Below are positions 8,973 through 22,400 of a stretch of 64,000 bases of DNA, in pieces; position 1 is the stretch's first letter; every line of letters begins with the position of its first letter. The translations under genes and the position numbers were made by a program. Under the pieces are notes generated by a model. The model saw only the letters and a list, made by a program, of their open reading frames with translations, was not told the DNA's origin and searched no databases. This DNA is from Globodera rostochiensis (lineage: Eukaryota > Nematoda > Chromadorea > Rhabditida > Heteroderidae), in contig JAEVLN010000012.1 in NCBI GenBank assembly GCA_018350325.1, positions 889,991 to 953,990 of the forward strand, given 5' to 3'.

Positions 8973-11311
8973 ATTCTTGCAAATAATCGAGCAAATAGTC
9001 GTGACGAGCACTCAATGCTTTTCTCGCGCACTCATCCAGCTTCCGCATATTCTCGTTGGATACAAATTCGTGCCATTCCTTTCCAACGATTTTGCTTTTG
9101 ATCGACGGCAGAAAGCGCTCGCTGAGTGCATTGGCAAGTTCTTCGTTTTGTTTGTTGAACAGCCTGGCGAACTTAATTTAATTTGTTTTCGGACAGTAAA
9201 ACTTAAAATGATTCTGCTTTTTAGCTCATTATTTTTAAACACAGTCCGGTTGCCCCTGTTAATTGCCTCAGTCATAGGATCAAAAGAATGTAAAAAATGA
9301 TTATTAGACAACCTGTAGAACTTCGGCGAGTATAAATGCGCTGGACAAAATGACGGGATGTGGAAACTCGGCCACCGAAGTGAACATTTCTCTAATCAAC
9401 GCAAAGCCTTGCAACTTTTGCGGCTCCTTGTCGAGCAAGGATTTGAGCGTAAATTGAACTCTACAGAAAAGCCGGAAGACGACTCTTTCATTGTTAATCC
9501 ATTGGGAAGCGGCTTCCTGAGGCTGACCCATGCCAAATCCGACTATTTTAGATACTCTAAAAGTCGAATTATGAACCAATACATCAAAACGAAAAAGTTA
9601 CATTTTGTCTTGATCCATGCTCAAAAGAACAACAGAATCGACAAGTTTTGCGCAAAAAATCTTGTAGAAATTAATACTTTTCTTGCAGAGTTTTACCTAA
9701 AAGTTAACAGAAAATTGTTACGTGTTAACAAATTAAGGCATCTCCAAAAAGAAAGATAATTCAAATACAACCGACCAAAACGAGGAGAATGTGCTCCATC
9801 AATTCGCTGTCCCATTTGGCATGTTCCTAAACGATCGGACGATTTTTGACTTTTGTAAACGTCACAATGTCACTGTTTTTACCAAATATCGCGTGCAAAT
9901 TGTTTCCATGACGAAGAGTTGTTGCAATTTGTCGCCATGTACAAGCGAAAATTTGCTGCCTTCCCGCCAACTGTCGACGACGCGACAGCCAAAAAGGTCG
10001 TCGAAAAAGTTGAAAAGAAATGCCATTTCACGGCCAGAACTGTTCTTCTTGGCGCCATCGTTTATTCGGTTCGCAATCGTTCGCGAAATTTCGACGCGAA
10101 TTTCCTTCTAAAATTAATTGATTCTTTATAATTTTAATTTTCTTCAAAAAACTTAAACCCCCGCATAAATTCGTAACACACATTTAAATTTATTGTTTTT
10201 TCTCAAAGCTTTATTGGTTATTATATCAAACAAAAAACCTTCGTTTGATCGTTTTCAAACGTGCTAATTTCACGCCTCAATTTGTTCTCAAAATCTTCGA
10301 AATATTGCAGCCATTTGAAGAATTGGCCACATTTGACTTCGTCCGTTTTTCCTTCACTTTCAAACGGAGGGGAGGCCATATAAAAGGAATCGCCGGATTT
10401 TTGCGATTTGATTGGTGTGGAAGTACAGAAGTTCGACTCACTGGCCAATGTTGTTGAAAACAATGCTTTGTTTTTGGCCTCAATTTCTTCCCCTAAATTT
10501 GCATAAAACTTTCAAAACTTGACAAAAGTGCCATCTTTGGCCCAACCTTTAGCTTCCTCAACTGCGAGTTTCGGGTGAATTACGTCACTTTGATTTGCGT
10601 CTTTGGGCTCTTTTTCCATTTCCTCCTCATCACTTTCCAAATCTTCACTTTCGGATGAAAACTCGCAGAAATCGTTTGGCCGTAAAAATTGCATCGTCGA
10701 ATTGTGACTTAATCAAAAGCTACTCACATCACTGCCATCAGTTTTTTAAATAAATTTTAATTTTGAACCCCAACTTGACATTTAAAGTCCCAAAACCTCA
10801 AGTCATTGTCGAGGACTACCCAAAATGCGCTTAAAGCAATCCCAACCTGCTCGTAACAACTCCATTCACTGGGTCCGATTGGCTGAGCTTTTCATTTGCG
10901 AGATAATCCTTCTAAATTTAAAAAAATCAAAGTCTGGTTCGACGTATTTAACTTTTTAAAAAACTTACGAGGACCGAACATTTTGGACGCGGTGCAGAAA
11001 GACGTGCCAGACTGAGTTTTCTTTCGAATTCTCTGTGCAGTTTTTCTTTTTCCATTTTTAAACGCCTCTCAAATCGTGTGAAACCATCTTCAATTTTGAC
11101 CATCAGCCTTCTGTCATCAACATACTTCAAATAATTTGTCGATGTAAAGTCCCGGCTTCGCCGTTGGTACCAATTTCTGATATTTGAATGAATGTTAAAA
11201 AGTGAAATAATGCACAAAAGGAAATGACCTGAGCTCTTCTAAATCATTATTTGTTGATGCGGGTACATTTGTGTTGTTAGTTGCTTCAGTGGAAGATGAA
11301 GCCGCAAACAT
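8950..11311 (-). CDS. Unidentified coiled-coil / helical protein
   Basis: Reading from the probable ATG at 11311, clear exons are 11311-11229, 11176-10969, 10911-10847 and 10707 to about 10520, which chain in phase (MFAASSSTEATNN…, then a basic coiled coil with RRLKMEKEKLHREFERKL, then an acidic SSESEDLESDEEEMEKE patch). Further exon-like blocks follow at about 10495-10215, 10111-9860 (helical, GREMAFLFNFFDDLFGCRVVDSW), 9840-9785, 9690-9585, 9555-9313 (KLQGFALIREMFTSVAEFPHP) and 9140-8950 (KIVGKEWHEFVSNENMRKLDECARKAL). Some junctions in the second half do not close in phase by eye, so the count is provisional and two genes are possible. I do not recognise the family. The last exon and 3' end were copied to 2360-2487. 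Confidence 0.5.
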
Positions 11312-12283
11312 TTTTAGGCACTTTCAGTTATGTGCCCCTTAACAGAATTAAACACTTTTTAGGGGTAATTATAATAAATCGGGCCCTTGTATGGTATAAT
11401 AAGATTGGGGTGCTCCTTTTTATCTTCTTCTTTTTACTCTTACTTTCAAAATAAAATCAAGTAATAAATTATGTTTAAATAACTTGATGGGGTTTAAAAC
11501 TCAATTTTTTCTAAATGAAACTACTAACTTTTTAATAAAAAATTTTTATTTTTTGATGTTTTAGAAACTTTGCCGATTTTAAAATCTAAAAATCCGCTAA
11601 GAATCTATTTAATAATAAAAAAAATTATTTAAATATTAATTTAAATTTTATAAATATTAATTTAAATTTTACAATTAATTTATCGAAAATAAACCGTTAA
11701 CCCTGCCTCGAGATGGGGTTAAAAATACTTAAGTAAACTTGATTAGATATGTAAGCACCCCAAAAGACGAGAAACACGGGTTTAATGCTCGTTAACCCGG
11801 GTTAAGAACCCAAAGACGAGCACACCGGTCCTCTTTCGTTAAGCCGGGTTTAGCATTTAACCCGGAGACGAACAGCATGCACCAACAGTTGCGAAAAAAG
11901 CATATTTTGTCAGTGAATTTTCCGCCACTATCATAATTAGCCAGTGGCCCTTGGAGTTGGAAACCCCAGAGGTTCCAGAATCAATCTCTCCAGGTTCCCT
12001 TTCCGACTGTTTGCCTTTGCCCTCCCCTTTTGCACAATTTCAATGTCCATTTTCTTGACCCCCCCGGCCATTCCCTTCCCTTGCACCGATCAATAAATTT
12101 GGTCCTTCCAACCGCCCGACCGTTGGGACTTTCCGCCGCCCCTATCTGATCGATGTTTGCGTTTGAGCTGTGCTCCTCACCCACCCGCCATTTTGTGCTT
12201 GTTTCGAATTGCTTTGCCGTGCTGAGGGCCCTTCTTTCCGACAAAATTCGCCTCCCTATTAACAAACACACAATTTGAAATCA
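11312..12283. other. AT-rich intergenic region
   Basis: Divergent promoter space between the minus-strand coiled-coil gene and the fasciclin gene. 11490-11700 is very AT-rich with repeated TAATTTAAATTTTA words. 11745-11880 contains repeated AACCCGGGTTAA / GACGAG words in both orientations. No gene supported. Confidence 0.55.
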
Positions 12284-15200
12284 ATGGAATTTACCCTCCG
12301 GCGGTGTTTTCCCAAATTTCCCATCGGCGTTCTTTTGCTCCTTCTTCCGGCTTCTCCACTCGCTGAAGCGAACCTTTGGACGGAAACTGCGCGGATGAGT
12401 GACATGCAGCAGGTCCCCTCAAACTAACAAATAAATATCCGGCAGTTGATATGTAAAATGGAATTGGGGTCGGATGGAGTCTAAGCCTACGAAGCAGCCC
12501 ATCCAACCATTTCCAGTCGCTTCTTTAAGTGGAGGCTGCTCTGTTCGCGTTACCAAGTTGCTCAGGCGTATATGGAAGACGTAAATGCGAGGGTCACTGT
12601 TTTCGCCCCCGTCAACGATGTGTTCTTGTACAATCCGGACCTGAGGGCAATGGACCAAAAAGAAGTCCTTTCGCACATTGGTGCCTCACTCAGTCGACCA
12701 ACCATTGGACATAAACTCACTAATGTTATTCAAGTTGACACACAAATTGTGGAGATCAGCTCGGGCAGGAGGTGGGAGAAGCAGACGCTGATCCGAAGCA
12801 CAATCAACAGCGGGTACACCTACGTCACCCAGTTCGAGAACGGCCCTGGCAATTTTGTGGGGACTCTTTCGCCTTACAAATTAAGCCGTCATCTCACGTT
12901 GCCTCATTCAGTCTTATTTCGCCAACGCTGGCACCATCTGCAACCACGTGACGAACCAATGGGGCATAATCAGTGGCGAGCAGTACCTGTACAAGACCTG
13001 CACTCCAATGGGCCATCGGCCATATCCCGGCACGGCACTTTCTTTTGTCCGTGATGACGACAATGCAATTTTTGTGGACCGACACTACGATAACCGGGAT
13101 CTGACGTGAGGATGGCAACGTACCAATTGACTTCTCTTACTCCAGCGAGTTGCGTGACATTTTGGACCGAGTGCCGGACATTGCCTTGGTCATTTATGGA
13201 AGTTCCGCCTGGAACGGATTCCACACATTTTTTTTGCCCAATAACAAAGCGTTTGCAAAGGTCGCCTGTCCGTCCATTTGGGTCGAGTGAATTAATTGGC
13301 CCCCTTTAGGTGATCGATCGGAATCGCGTCGACCGCGAAGTTTTGTTGGCCCATGTGACCGGGATGAATAGAGTAAAAGAATGTTCGCAATAAGCCAATC
13401 TCCCGTAACCCTTTCGGTGCTTTTCACATATCCGTGGCTTTACGACGGCGCTGTCCATTATTATCCCTCAATTCGGTGGTTTTGCTCATTCGATTATTAA
13501 TGACTGCCGCCTTTTCCGTCAGTTTCTCTTCTAATATTATCGAAGACAACTTCAAGTTGAAGCTGTGCATGCGCAACATCACCGACCGCCGTACGGGAAA
13601 GTGGGATTTGTACGCGGTGTCCAGCGTTTATGAGGTTAGAGGCCCCAAATGCAAAATTCGAGCGAAGAACCGTTGCTGGCGTATGTGTCAAATTGTCCCA
13701 TTTGGCAAAAAAAAAGTCGATGACGTCATATGATTTTTTGGGGGTTTTCCGGAATAATTGACGATGGGGGGCGGCAACACTTTTGCACAAAAACTAAGCG
13801 TATTTCTCATCCGGTTACCGTAATTGCTTCTTCTAGCGCTACGGTCAATTTCGGAGGGGCGCGGTTTGGGCGAAAGTGCTGGTACCGAACATTCCAGTGC
13901 AGAATGGGGTGGTGCATGTCGTGGACAACGTTTTGGGCATTGTGACGAATACAATTGACCAGGTTTTGGCTACGAATTGCGAATTTTGGGCAGAGTTGGT
14001 GGGTTGTGCAGATGATGATGGACAATTACCGATGCACGACTTTGATGCGCTATATGAACACAATCGGACAAGTTTTGTTTGTTCCTTTCCCCCCATTATT
14101 TATAATCTCTGGAGATTGTTCGAAATTACTTCTCCGCTACCGGCGGTTTGGTCACTTTTTTCGCCCCGTGGAACGAAGCCTTCGAGCGAATCCCCGAACC
14201 AATTGAACGACGCCTTCTCCGCGATCGAATTTGGCTGGAACAGGTACATTTTGGTTGGCTTTGCATTCCCATGGGTTTGCTCGGATTTGGAATTTTGGCC
14301 CCCTCCGTCCAACCCCCCCCCCCCCCCCCCCCCCCCGAATCTCCGAATCTCGAGCCCCCCCCCCCCTCCAAACACCCCGTTAGGGATGCCCGAAACAGAG
14401 ACTCTCGAGCACTCCCCCCCCCCCCCCCCAAACACCCTCAAGGGATGCTCGAGACAGAGACTCTCGAGCATTACTTCTAGCTCCTCCTTCACTTCCTCCC
14501 GAGACTCTCGAGCATCCTCTTCACTCCCCCCCTCTCTCCCCCACTCTTAAGTGCCCTTCACAGATTCTCAAACTTCACATTGTGCCCGCGAAGGAGTTGA
14601 CCACGGAAGAAATGACAAATGAGACGATTGTGACAACGGTAGACAATATGCGACATTTGTACTTTGTGCGGGGCGAATGGCCCAAAAATAATGTCACTTA
14701 TTACGTGGTGGGCGGCGGAATCAGAACGGCCATTCAAATGGTCAGTTAGTGAGTGAATTGAACAAAAGATGGAGGGAGTTTCATAAGTTAACGTTTAGTG
14801 ATTAATTCCATTCCTTTACCCTCAAAAAATACCAAATTTTTTTACGCATAATTCCCTAACAAATAAGAGGACTTTCGGAATTCGAAATTTCTACACATTG
14901 CCCTAACAATTCCATTGGGGGGGGGGGTCGAAGGCCGAGGATGCGTCCGCTTTCCGCTATTTGTGCGCGGAATTTGTGTTCCGTTAAACCCAAGTTTCTT
15001 AAAATGCAATTAAAATGTGCGCGATTTCACTTTGTATGGGCTGCATCCCGCCGGGTGAAGTCCAAAGACCCAAAAGAAACAATTTCCTTTCGAATTAGCG
15101 GCTTATTAGTGGCGGTCTGGCTTTGTTCCCCAACCCGAAAACCCCCGCCGCTTAAGGAGGATGTGACAGCAGTCAATGGAATTGTCCATTACATTGACCG

Positions 15201-16093
15201 GGTTTTGGGCGTGCCTTATCAGGTCGGTTCAGCAACTTTTACTCCATGGGAACGCTTTGAACATTTTTAGTCCCTTTGGGAGATTTTGCGCAACGAAAGT
15301 CGTGCGCAGCGATCGTATGAAATGCTGAACAATTTGCAGGTAACAAACAGAACGGAGAATATGTAATTGGCTGAAACAAACCCAAATTCAGCTCAAATAC
15401 AGTTTGGACCCCTGGCAAGTGCTGACACCAGAGCAGAACTTCACTTTCTTTGTGCCCATCGACGAGGCCTGGGATAAGGCGCGTTCCACCCACCCACCAA
15501 ACACCACACTTTTGTCCTCCCACCGATTGATCAAAATTCAAAAAGTCACGTTCATAGGTCACGCCAACACTGAAGAACAGAATGTTGGACGGTAACCATT
15601 GGCAAGCACTTCAATACGTCTACAAAGTGATTGAGGGTGGAGTCAATCAGTCCTTTATTATTCACGTACATTTCAGCGTCATGTTCTGCAAGGACAGGCA
15701 CTGATGTACACGGACCTTCGAGAGCGGACATACGTAATGATGAATGACGAGAAAGTGATCATTCGGAGGCGAGGAAGATGTGATTGAGTGTGAGGGAATG
15801 TCCGAATTCAAATGTTTTTGAATTGGCAGACTTCGAGCTGTACTGGCCCCGGGGAAACCGTGTCGCTCGAGTGCTGGAGGGAGGGGAGATCGCCGGGATC
15901 AACGGGTTCATCCACCTCGTGGACGGGGTTTGTCCATCTTCCGTTGCTTATGCTTATCCTTCGTTCATTTAAGGTGCTCATCTACGAGCCCGACCTGCGT
16001 GCCGCCGCGTTGGTCGGCGCTTCAGCCACCGAGAATCACATTTTGCTGCTGTGTCTTGCAATTTCCCTCTGGACACACCGGCGGAGGAGGTGA
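12284..16093 (+). CDS. Secreted/surface fasciclin (FAS1) repeat protein
   Basis: Starts at 12284 with a signal peptide (hydrophobic IGVLLLLLPASPLAEA). Clear in-phase exons: 12284-12412, 12530-12856, 12912-13105, 13146-13260, 13310-13372; later exons about 13530-13632, 13837-13965, 14000-14080, 14124-14241, 14568-14741, 15150-15222, 15270-15340, 15391-15545, 15559-15650, 15677-15783, 15831-15930, 15974-16093. Four FAS1 repeats are marked by VTVFAPVNDVF, FHTFFLPNNKAFAK, VTFFAPWNEAFERI and FTFFVPIDEAWDK, each followed by the second FAS1 motif (NGVVHVVDNVLG, NGIVHYIDRVLG, NGFIHLVDGV). The last residues are hydrophobic (HILLLCLAISLW) then basic, suggesting a GPI signal or membrane tail. FAS1 proteins act in cell and matrix adhesion; the partner is unknown. 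The junction into the exon at 13530 does not close in phase as read, so one exon limit or base is wrong. Confidence 0.75.
14306..14555 (+). repeat. Poly-C and AGGGATGYYCGA tandem in FAS1 intron
   Basis: Long C tracts (up to about 22) alternate with two or three copies of an AGGGATGC(C/T)CGA(A/G)ACAGAGACTCTCGAGCA-type unit. It lies inside the intron between the exons ending 14241 and starting 14568. The AGGGATG…CGA word resembles the ends of the small element at 50038. Confidence 0.8.
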
Positions 16094-16426
16094 AAGAAAG
16101 TCAGTGCAAATCATCGCCGCCTCATTTGCGATCTCATTTTGTTCGAATCCATTTAAAAAAGTTTAAATGTACAAAAAAATAAACAATTTTTGAATATCAA
16201 AACGAATCATTTCTATGTACGTGTGTAAGGGCGGAACAAGTAAGTGAAAATGCGTAATGAACTAAACGTAATTGTCGGTGGAGAGGAAAAGGAAGTGAAA
16301 GGTGCTGGAACTGTTAACATTTGCTTTTAAAGGGTTAATTGAAAATTCAGCATGGCCTATTAATGAGCAATTTGAATAATTGGAAAGAAATGGTCACTAA
16401 AATATCTTTCATCCGATTCTAACCGC
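16094..16426. other. Convergent intergenic spacer
   Basis: 3' space between the plus-strand fasciclin gene and the minus-strand giant gene; contains an AATAAA at about 16180 suitable for the former. Nothing else seen. Confidence 0.6.
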
Positions 16427-19400
16427 TCAAAGCATTGTGCAATAGTTGCTAATCCGTTGTCGTGCCCTTCGAATGGGTGCCGAATGCCGTCGTCTGTCGC
16501 CTCCAAAGCCTTCACTCGGAAAATGCTCTCCCGGATCCATCAGTCGCGTTTCCAACGGCACCGTTCGCTCTTTTCTTCCATTCGATGGGAGCGGCAAAGA
16601 AGTGCCGTTGTGGTGGAGAATGCCGTGGACGGACTCGTTCCCGTCCCGTAGGTGCGGGATTTCCTGGAGCAACTGCGAGATGGGCAGTTCTTCGATGTTC
16701 GCCTTTTGGTAATGCAGCGACTGAACAGTTCGTCTGGTGGGCGCCTTCTGTTGGAGGCTGCTGCTGTAATGGGTGAAAGTCCGTCCGTTGTTGACGTAAT
16801 GATGACTGTCCACGTTCGCGTCCACCGTCCTTCGGATGTTGAAAGTCGACGACGTCTCGCTGACCGGAAGGACCGACGAGGCCGGCGGCACCTTTTCACG
16901 TCTCATATCTTTGGAATAAATATAAAGTAATGAATCAACCGCCCAGAAATGCAAAAAGCGATGTTTGTGATTCGCGTTTCTATAATATTAAAAATTATCT
17001 GGAGTAATTAATTTTGTTAACGATTCAAAAACGATTTAAATTCTCAATTTTCATTTGCTATTGATAAAATTTTTGATTGTTCTATTGTAAAAAACCTTTA
17101 TAAAAGTGGTTTTGATATTGTGCTTTTTACCTACGGGTTTTTAATGTTTAAATTTAAATCTCCCACCGGTGTCCGAGCGATTGTCGCCGCTCTTTTGGCC
17201 TTTTGTTGTGGACCAACTCCGAGTGAAATGTTCATTGAGTTCCTTCGCGTGTTTTTGGGACGCGTAGTCGCGGATGTGCGCGTGTCGATCGTACAATTGA
17301 GAGGAATAGGCACGGTAAGTGCGCTCCTCCGACCGACTGACTGTTCGAATAGAACGCGACTCCGAACGACGGAAAGGGCTGGTCGACTCATCGTCCGTCT
17401 GCAGCCATTTGTCGTGGGTTCTGGGCCGGTCGTTGTCCTGGGAACGGCTTCTAGAACAAATTTGGGATGACTAAATGTGGCCAATGAACGATAGAATGGG
17501 CCAATAACGAGAATAATGAAAGATCAAAAGAATGTACCGTAAAAAGGATGATTTAGTATCTGAAATTACCGGTAGTAGTTGTATCGTCCGCTGATGTTGT
17601 GATAACGTTCGTCCAAGTACTGAGTGGGAAGAACGCGTTGTCTCTTCATCGGAGACTTGGGAAGTCCCGGGGGCACTTTTCTGGGCCCTCCGTGGTTGTA
17701 AACAATGATATCCTTTAAAGAGATGGCACGCATTTAAAGGCAGACGTTTGAACACAAATATGGGAAACCTTTTCTGATTTGTACTGTGCCAAGTCCGTTA
17801 TTGGGGCCATGCACTTTTTCCAATTCCCCCCCGCCCTCCCATCGGGCGCTTTTAAGCCTTTGCCCCCGCCCCGTCTTCACCTCCACAACATGCAGCTTGC
17901 GCCCGTTCACCGTTTGCTCGAACGAATGTCTTTTCGCGTAAGTGATTTGCGTTGTTTCGGTTATCGTTGTCCAACTCGGTTGCCGTTGGGTCCCGGGCGA
18001 CGGCGCTCTGTCCGCACTGAACTCCGTCGTGGACCGAATGGTGTCCATTGGTCGCTTACACGGGAAAGCGGTCGTGGCAGGCTGAGCGTATCTCGGCACG
18101 TAATGAGCTCTCGGTTTTGCTGAAAAATGCCAATAAAACAACAGTTTTTCTAGCCGACCAACTTTTGTTGGAGTCAATCGACAGATCCTCCCCCCGCGGG
18201 GCGAAAGAAGTTTGGCTACGAGGCAAAGAACGAACATATCGCTGTTCGTCTAGCGTTTGAGCCTTGAGCTGCCGAAGAGGCGGTCTGCTGGAATGAAGCT
18301 GTTCTGAAAGGCTGGGGGTTAATCCAGCGACTGTATTTTCCCGGCACCATCTTTCAGCGAAGTTGCCCTCGAGTAGATCTCACGGGTCCTCTCAGCCTCA
18401 AACCCAAATGGCACGTCGAATTCGCGATTTTTACTTCCGATTTGTTTGATTCGGACATGAAGTTCTAGCGGTTCACAAAATGGTTGAGTGGGAGGAGCCA
18501 AATCTGAAACTGCCAAAGACTTTTGAACATGATAATATGAGACGAGACGACCTTTTTTGAATGACACTTTTCCGTCGGTTCTCTTCTCCTGTGCAACGAC
18601 CAAAGTTTGTGCATTCTCTGGCGGCTTCTTCTCAAATTCTTTCGGACCTTTCTGATCATCAAAGCTGGTACGGCCATTAATTGGCACCGGTTCAATAATA
18701 GTCAGCTTTGGGGATTCTACAAAATGAGCGATAGAGTGAAACAGAATCGGTGATGTTATGTACCTTTTTCGTAATCCAATTTCTTTTCCTGTACCAAATA
18801 CATCGACATCTGGTTAGCTTCAACAAGACCAAATTGCTTTTCCTCTCCATACCAACCATGATGGTAAACAGCAACAACTCCTTCCAACAAAATATGTCCC
18901 ATTTCTTTGCTTATTCGTAATTGAATTTCATCCCGCTGTTTTGTTTCATCTGCTACTTCCAATACAGGTTCAACACCAAAAGCAAAGCCATGATGATAAA
19001 CCGCAACAGCTTTGTCAATAGGAAAGTTGACCAACTCAGTTCCGTCAAAACTCAAAAGTTGCTCGCGAATGGAGACAAGTATCTGTGTGGGAACAGTAGA
19101 CAACTCAGACGAAATCTCTTCGATGGCGTCGGGCTCTTCCGATGGACGGACAAGAATTGTTTCAATGGTTTCAATAGATCCCCTCAGGGAGAAGTCGTCT
19201 TGAAGGTCGGAAAAGCCGTGATGTTGAACCAAAACGATCAAGTCCAAAATTGAACTTGTAAGTTCATTTTCGTTCCATTCCAATGTTCCTGGCCTTTTCT
19301 CCGCTTCAGACGGGGTCAATTCCCTCTCCTCGTGGACCACTGTCGTCGGCATCTGGCCTTCCTCGTAGAAGCTGAAAATAATTGATAATAAGAGCTTAAA

Positions 19401-22400
19401 TTTGTTCAACGACTGTGCCTGGTTTTATTCGTCAAAACTAGAGCAAAATTTTAGACAATAAAAATGCCAGATTTTCCCATAAACTCTTCTCAAGTCAATA
19501 ATATCATTTATTGTTTTTCCATTAGCAATCTTTGTGCCCCTCCTACCCTTTATGTATCCGTTCAATCTTGTCCATCACCGGCACAGCTTCGAGTTCCGGG
19601 AGGCGATACGTTTGTGCCACTGGTCCCAGGAAGGGCTCAGACTTTGGCGGGTAGTCTTCTCCATGAGTCGTTGTCTTCTTGAAGATGGAAGTGAGCTTTG
19701 ACGTGATCGTCTCCATCGCTGCTGGCACCACATCGGAACGTCCATGGTGATAGGCGGAAACATGTGCTTCCAGCGGCTGCCCCTCCAATTCAACTCCCTT
19801 CGATGTGCTTTGCAGCGGACCTTCGTATGCTGCCATGCGCGGATACTCAACGATCGGTTCTGGCTCCACCTTGGCAATGGTTATGGGTTCGGCAGCGGCA
19901 AATTCATCATATCTTCCGGTCGAATAGACATTGACCATCGCGTCAATGGGCTCGCGGCGTAGCTCCGGCACTCTGGTCGTTTCAGACAGTGGGCCGGTAA
20001 ACGGCTCCGAGACGGGGAAGTCCTCATGATGTGTTTTCCTCTTGAACAATGAACTGATCTTTGTTGTGACCTTCTCAGTGATCGGCTCAGGTGCAGCCAG
20101 AGGCGTCTCCTCTAGATCAGAGCGACCGTGGTGGTAGACCGTCACGTGTGAGTTCAGCGGAGCACCTTCCAGCTCCAAATTCTGTGCCGTTTCGCTCAGC
20201 GGCCCTTCGTAAGCAACTGCTGCCGGGTAATGTTCACGCACAATTGTTGTCACAGCCTGCTGCCCGATCTCGTCTGAACGGCCGGAAGCGTAGGCGCTCA
20301 CGTGCTCTCCAAAAGAACTCTCCGCAAGCTCCGCCCTTCGATTTGTCTCTGCAAGCGTCCCAGTATACGGCTCCGTCATGGTCGGCCACTCTTCGCCCGT
20401 GGCGGTCCGCTTGGTGAACAAATGGGTAATTCGCTCCAATGTTCCTGGCCTTTTCTCCGCTTCAGACGGGGTCAATTCCCTCTCCTCGTGGACCACTGTC
20501 GTCGGCATCTGGCCTTCCTCGTAGAAGCTGAAAATAATTGTTAATAAGAGCTTAAATTTGTTCAACGACTGTGCCTGGTTTTATTCGTCAAAACTAGAGC
20601 AAAATTTTAGACAATAAAAATGCTAGATTTTCCCATAAACTCTTCTCAAGTCAATAATATCATTTATTGTTTTTCCATTAGCAATCTTTGTGCCCCTCCT
20701 ACCCTTTATGTATCCGTTCAATCTTGTCCATCACCGGCACAGCTTCGAGTTCCGGGAGGCGATACGTTTGTGCCACTGGTCCCAGGAAGGGCTCAGACTT
20801 TGGCGGGTAGTCTTCTCCATGAGTCGTTGTCTTCTTGAAGATGGAAGTGAGCTTTGACGTGATCGTCTCCATCGCTGCTGGCACCACATCGGAACGTCCA
20901 TGGTGATAGGCGGAAACATGTGCTTCCAGCGGCTGCCCCTCCAATTCAACTCCCTTCGATGTGCTTTGCAGCGGACCTTCGTATGCTGCCATGCGCGGAT
21001 ACTCAACGATCGGTTCTGGCTCCACCTTGGCAATGGTTATGGGTTCGGCAGCGGCAAATTCATCATATCTTCCGGTCGAATAGACATTGACCATCGCGTC
21101 AATGGGCTCGCGGCGTAGCTCCGGCACTCTGGTCGTTTCAGACAGTGGGCCGGTAAACGGCTCCGAGACGGGGAAGTCCTCATGATGTGTTTTCCTCTTG
21201 AACAATGAACTGATCTTTGTTGTGACCTTCTCAGTGATCGGCTCAGGTGCAGCCAGAGGCGTCTCCTCTAGATCAGAGCGACCGTGGTGGTAGACCGTCA
21301 CGTGTGAGTTCAGCGGAGCACCTTCCAGCTCCAAATTCTGTGCCGTTTCGCTCAGCGGCCCTTCGTAAGCAACTGCTGCCGGGTAATGTTCACGCACAAT
21401 TGTTGTCACAGCCTGCTGCCCGATCTCGTCTGAACGGCCGGAAGCGTAGGCGCTCACGTGCTCTCCAAAAGAACTCTCCGCAAGCTCCGCCCTTCGATTT
21501 GTCTCTGCAAGCGTCCCAGTATACGGCTCCGTCATGGTCGGCCACTCTTCGCCCGTGGCGGTCCGCTTGGTGAACAAATGGGTAATTCGCTCCAATGTTC
21601 CTGGCCTTTTCTCCGCTTCAGACGGGGTCAATTCCCTCTCCTCGTGGACCACTGTCGTCGGCATCTGGCCTTCCTCGTAGAAGCTGAAAATAATTGTTAA
21701 TAAGAGCTTAAATTTGTTCAACGACTGTGCCTGGTTTTATTCGTCAAAACTAGAGCAAAATTTTAGACAATAAAAATGCTAGATTTTCCCATAAACTCTT
21801 CTCAAGTCAATAATATCATTTATTGTTTTTCCATTAGCAATCTTTGTGCCCCTCCTACCCTTTATGTATCCGTTCAATCTTGTCCATCACCGGCACAGCT
21901 TCGAGTTCCGGGAGGCGATACGTTTGTGCCACTGGTCCCAGGAAGGGCTCAGACTTTGGCGGGTAGTCTTCTCCATGAGTCGTTGTCTTCTTGAAGATGG
22001 AAGTGAGCTTTGACGTGATCGTCTCCATCGCTGCTGGCACCACATCGGAACGTCCATGGTGATAGGCGGAAACATGTGCTTCCAGCGGCTGCCCCTCCAA
22101 TTCAACTCCCTTCGATGTGCTTTGCAGCGGACCTTCGTATGCTGCCATGCGCGGATACTCAACGATCGGTTCTGGCTCCACCTTGGCAATGGTTATGGGT
22201 TCGGCAGCGGCAAATTCATCATATCTTCCGGTCGAATAGACATTGACCATCGCGTCAATGGGCTCGCGGCGTAGCTCCGGCACTCTGGTCGTTTCAGACA
22301 GTGGGCCGGTAAACGGCTCCGAGACGGGGAAGTCCTCATGATGTGTTTTCCTCTTGAACAATGAACTGATCTTTGTTGTGACCTTCTCAGTGATCGGCTC

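Noticed and set aside
8977..9300. 107-codon plus-strand open frame after COX7C
   Set aside because: Lies opposite the better supported helical last exon (…WHEFVSNENMRKLDECARKAL) of the minus-strand gene.
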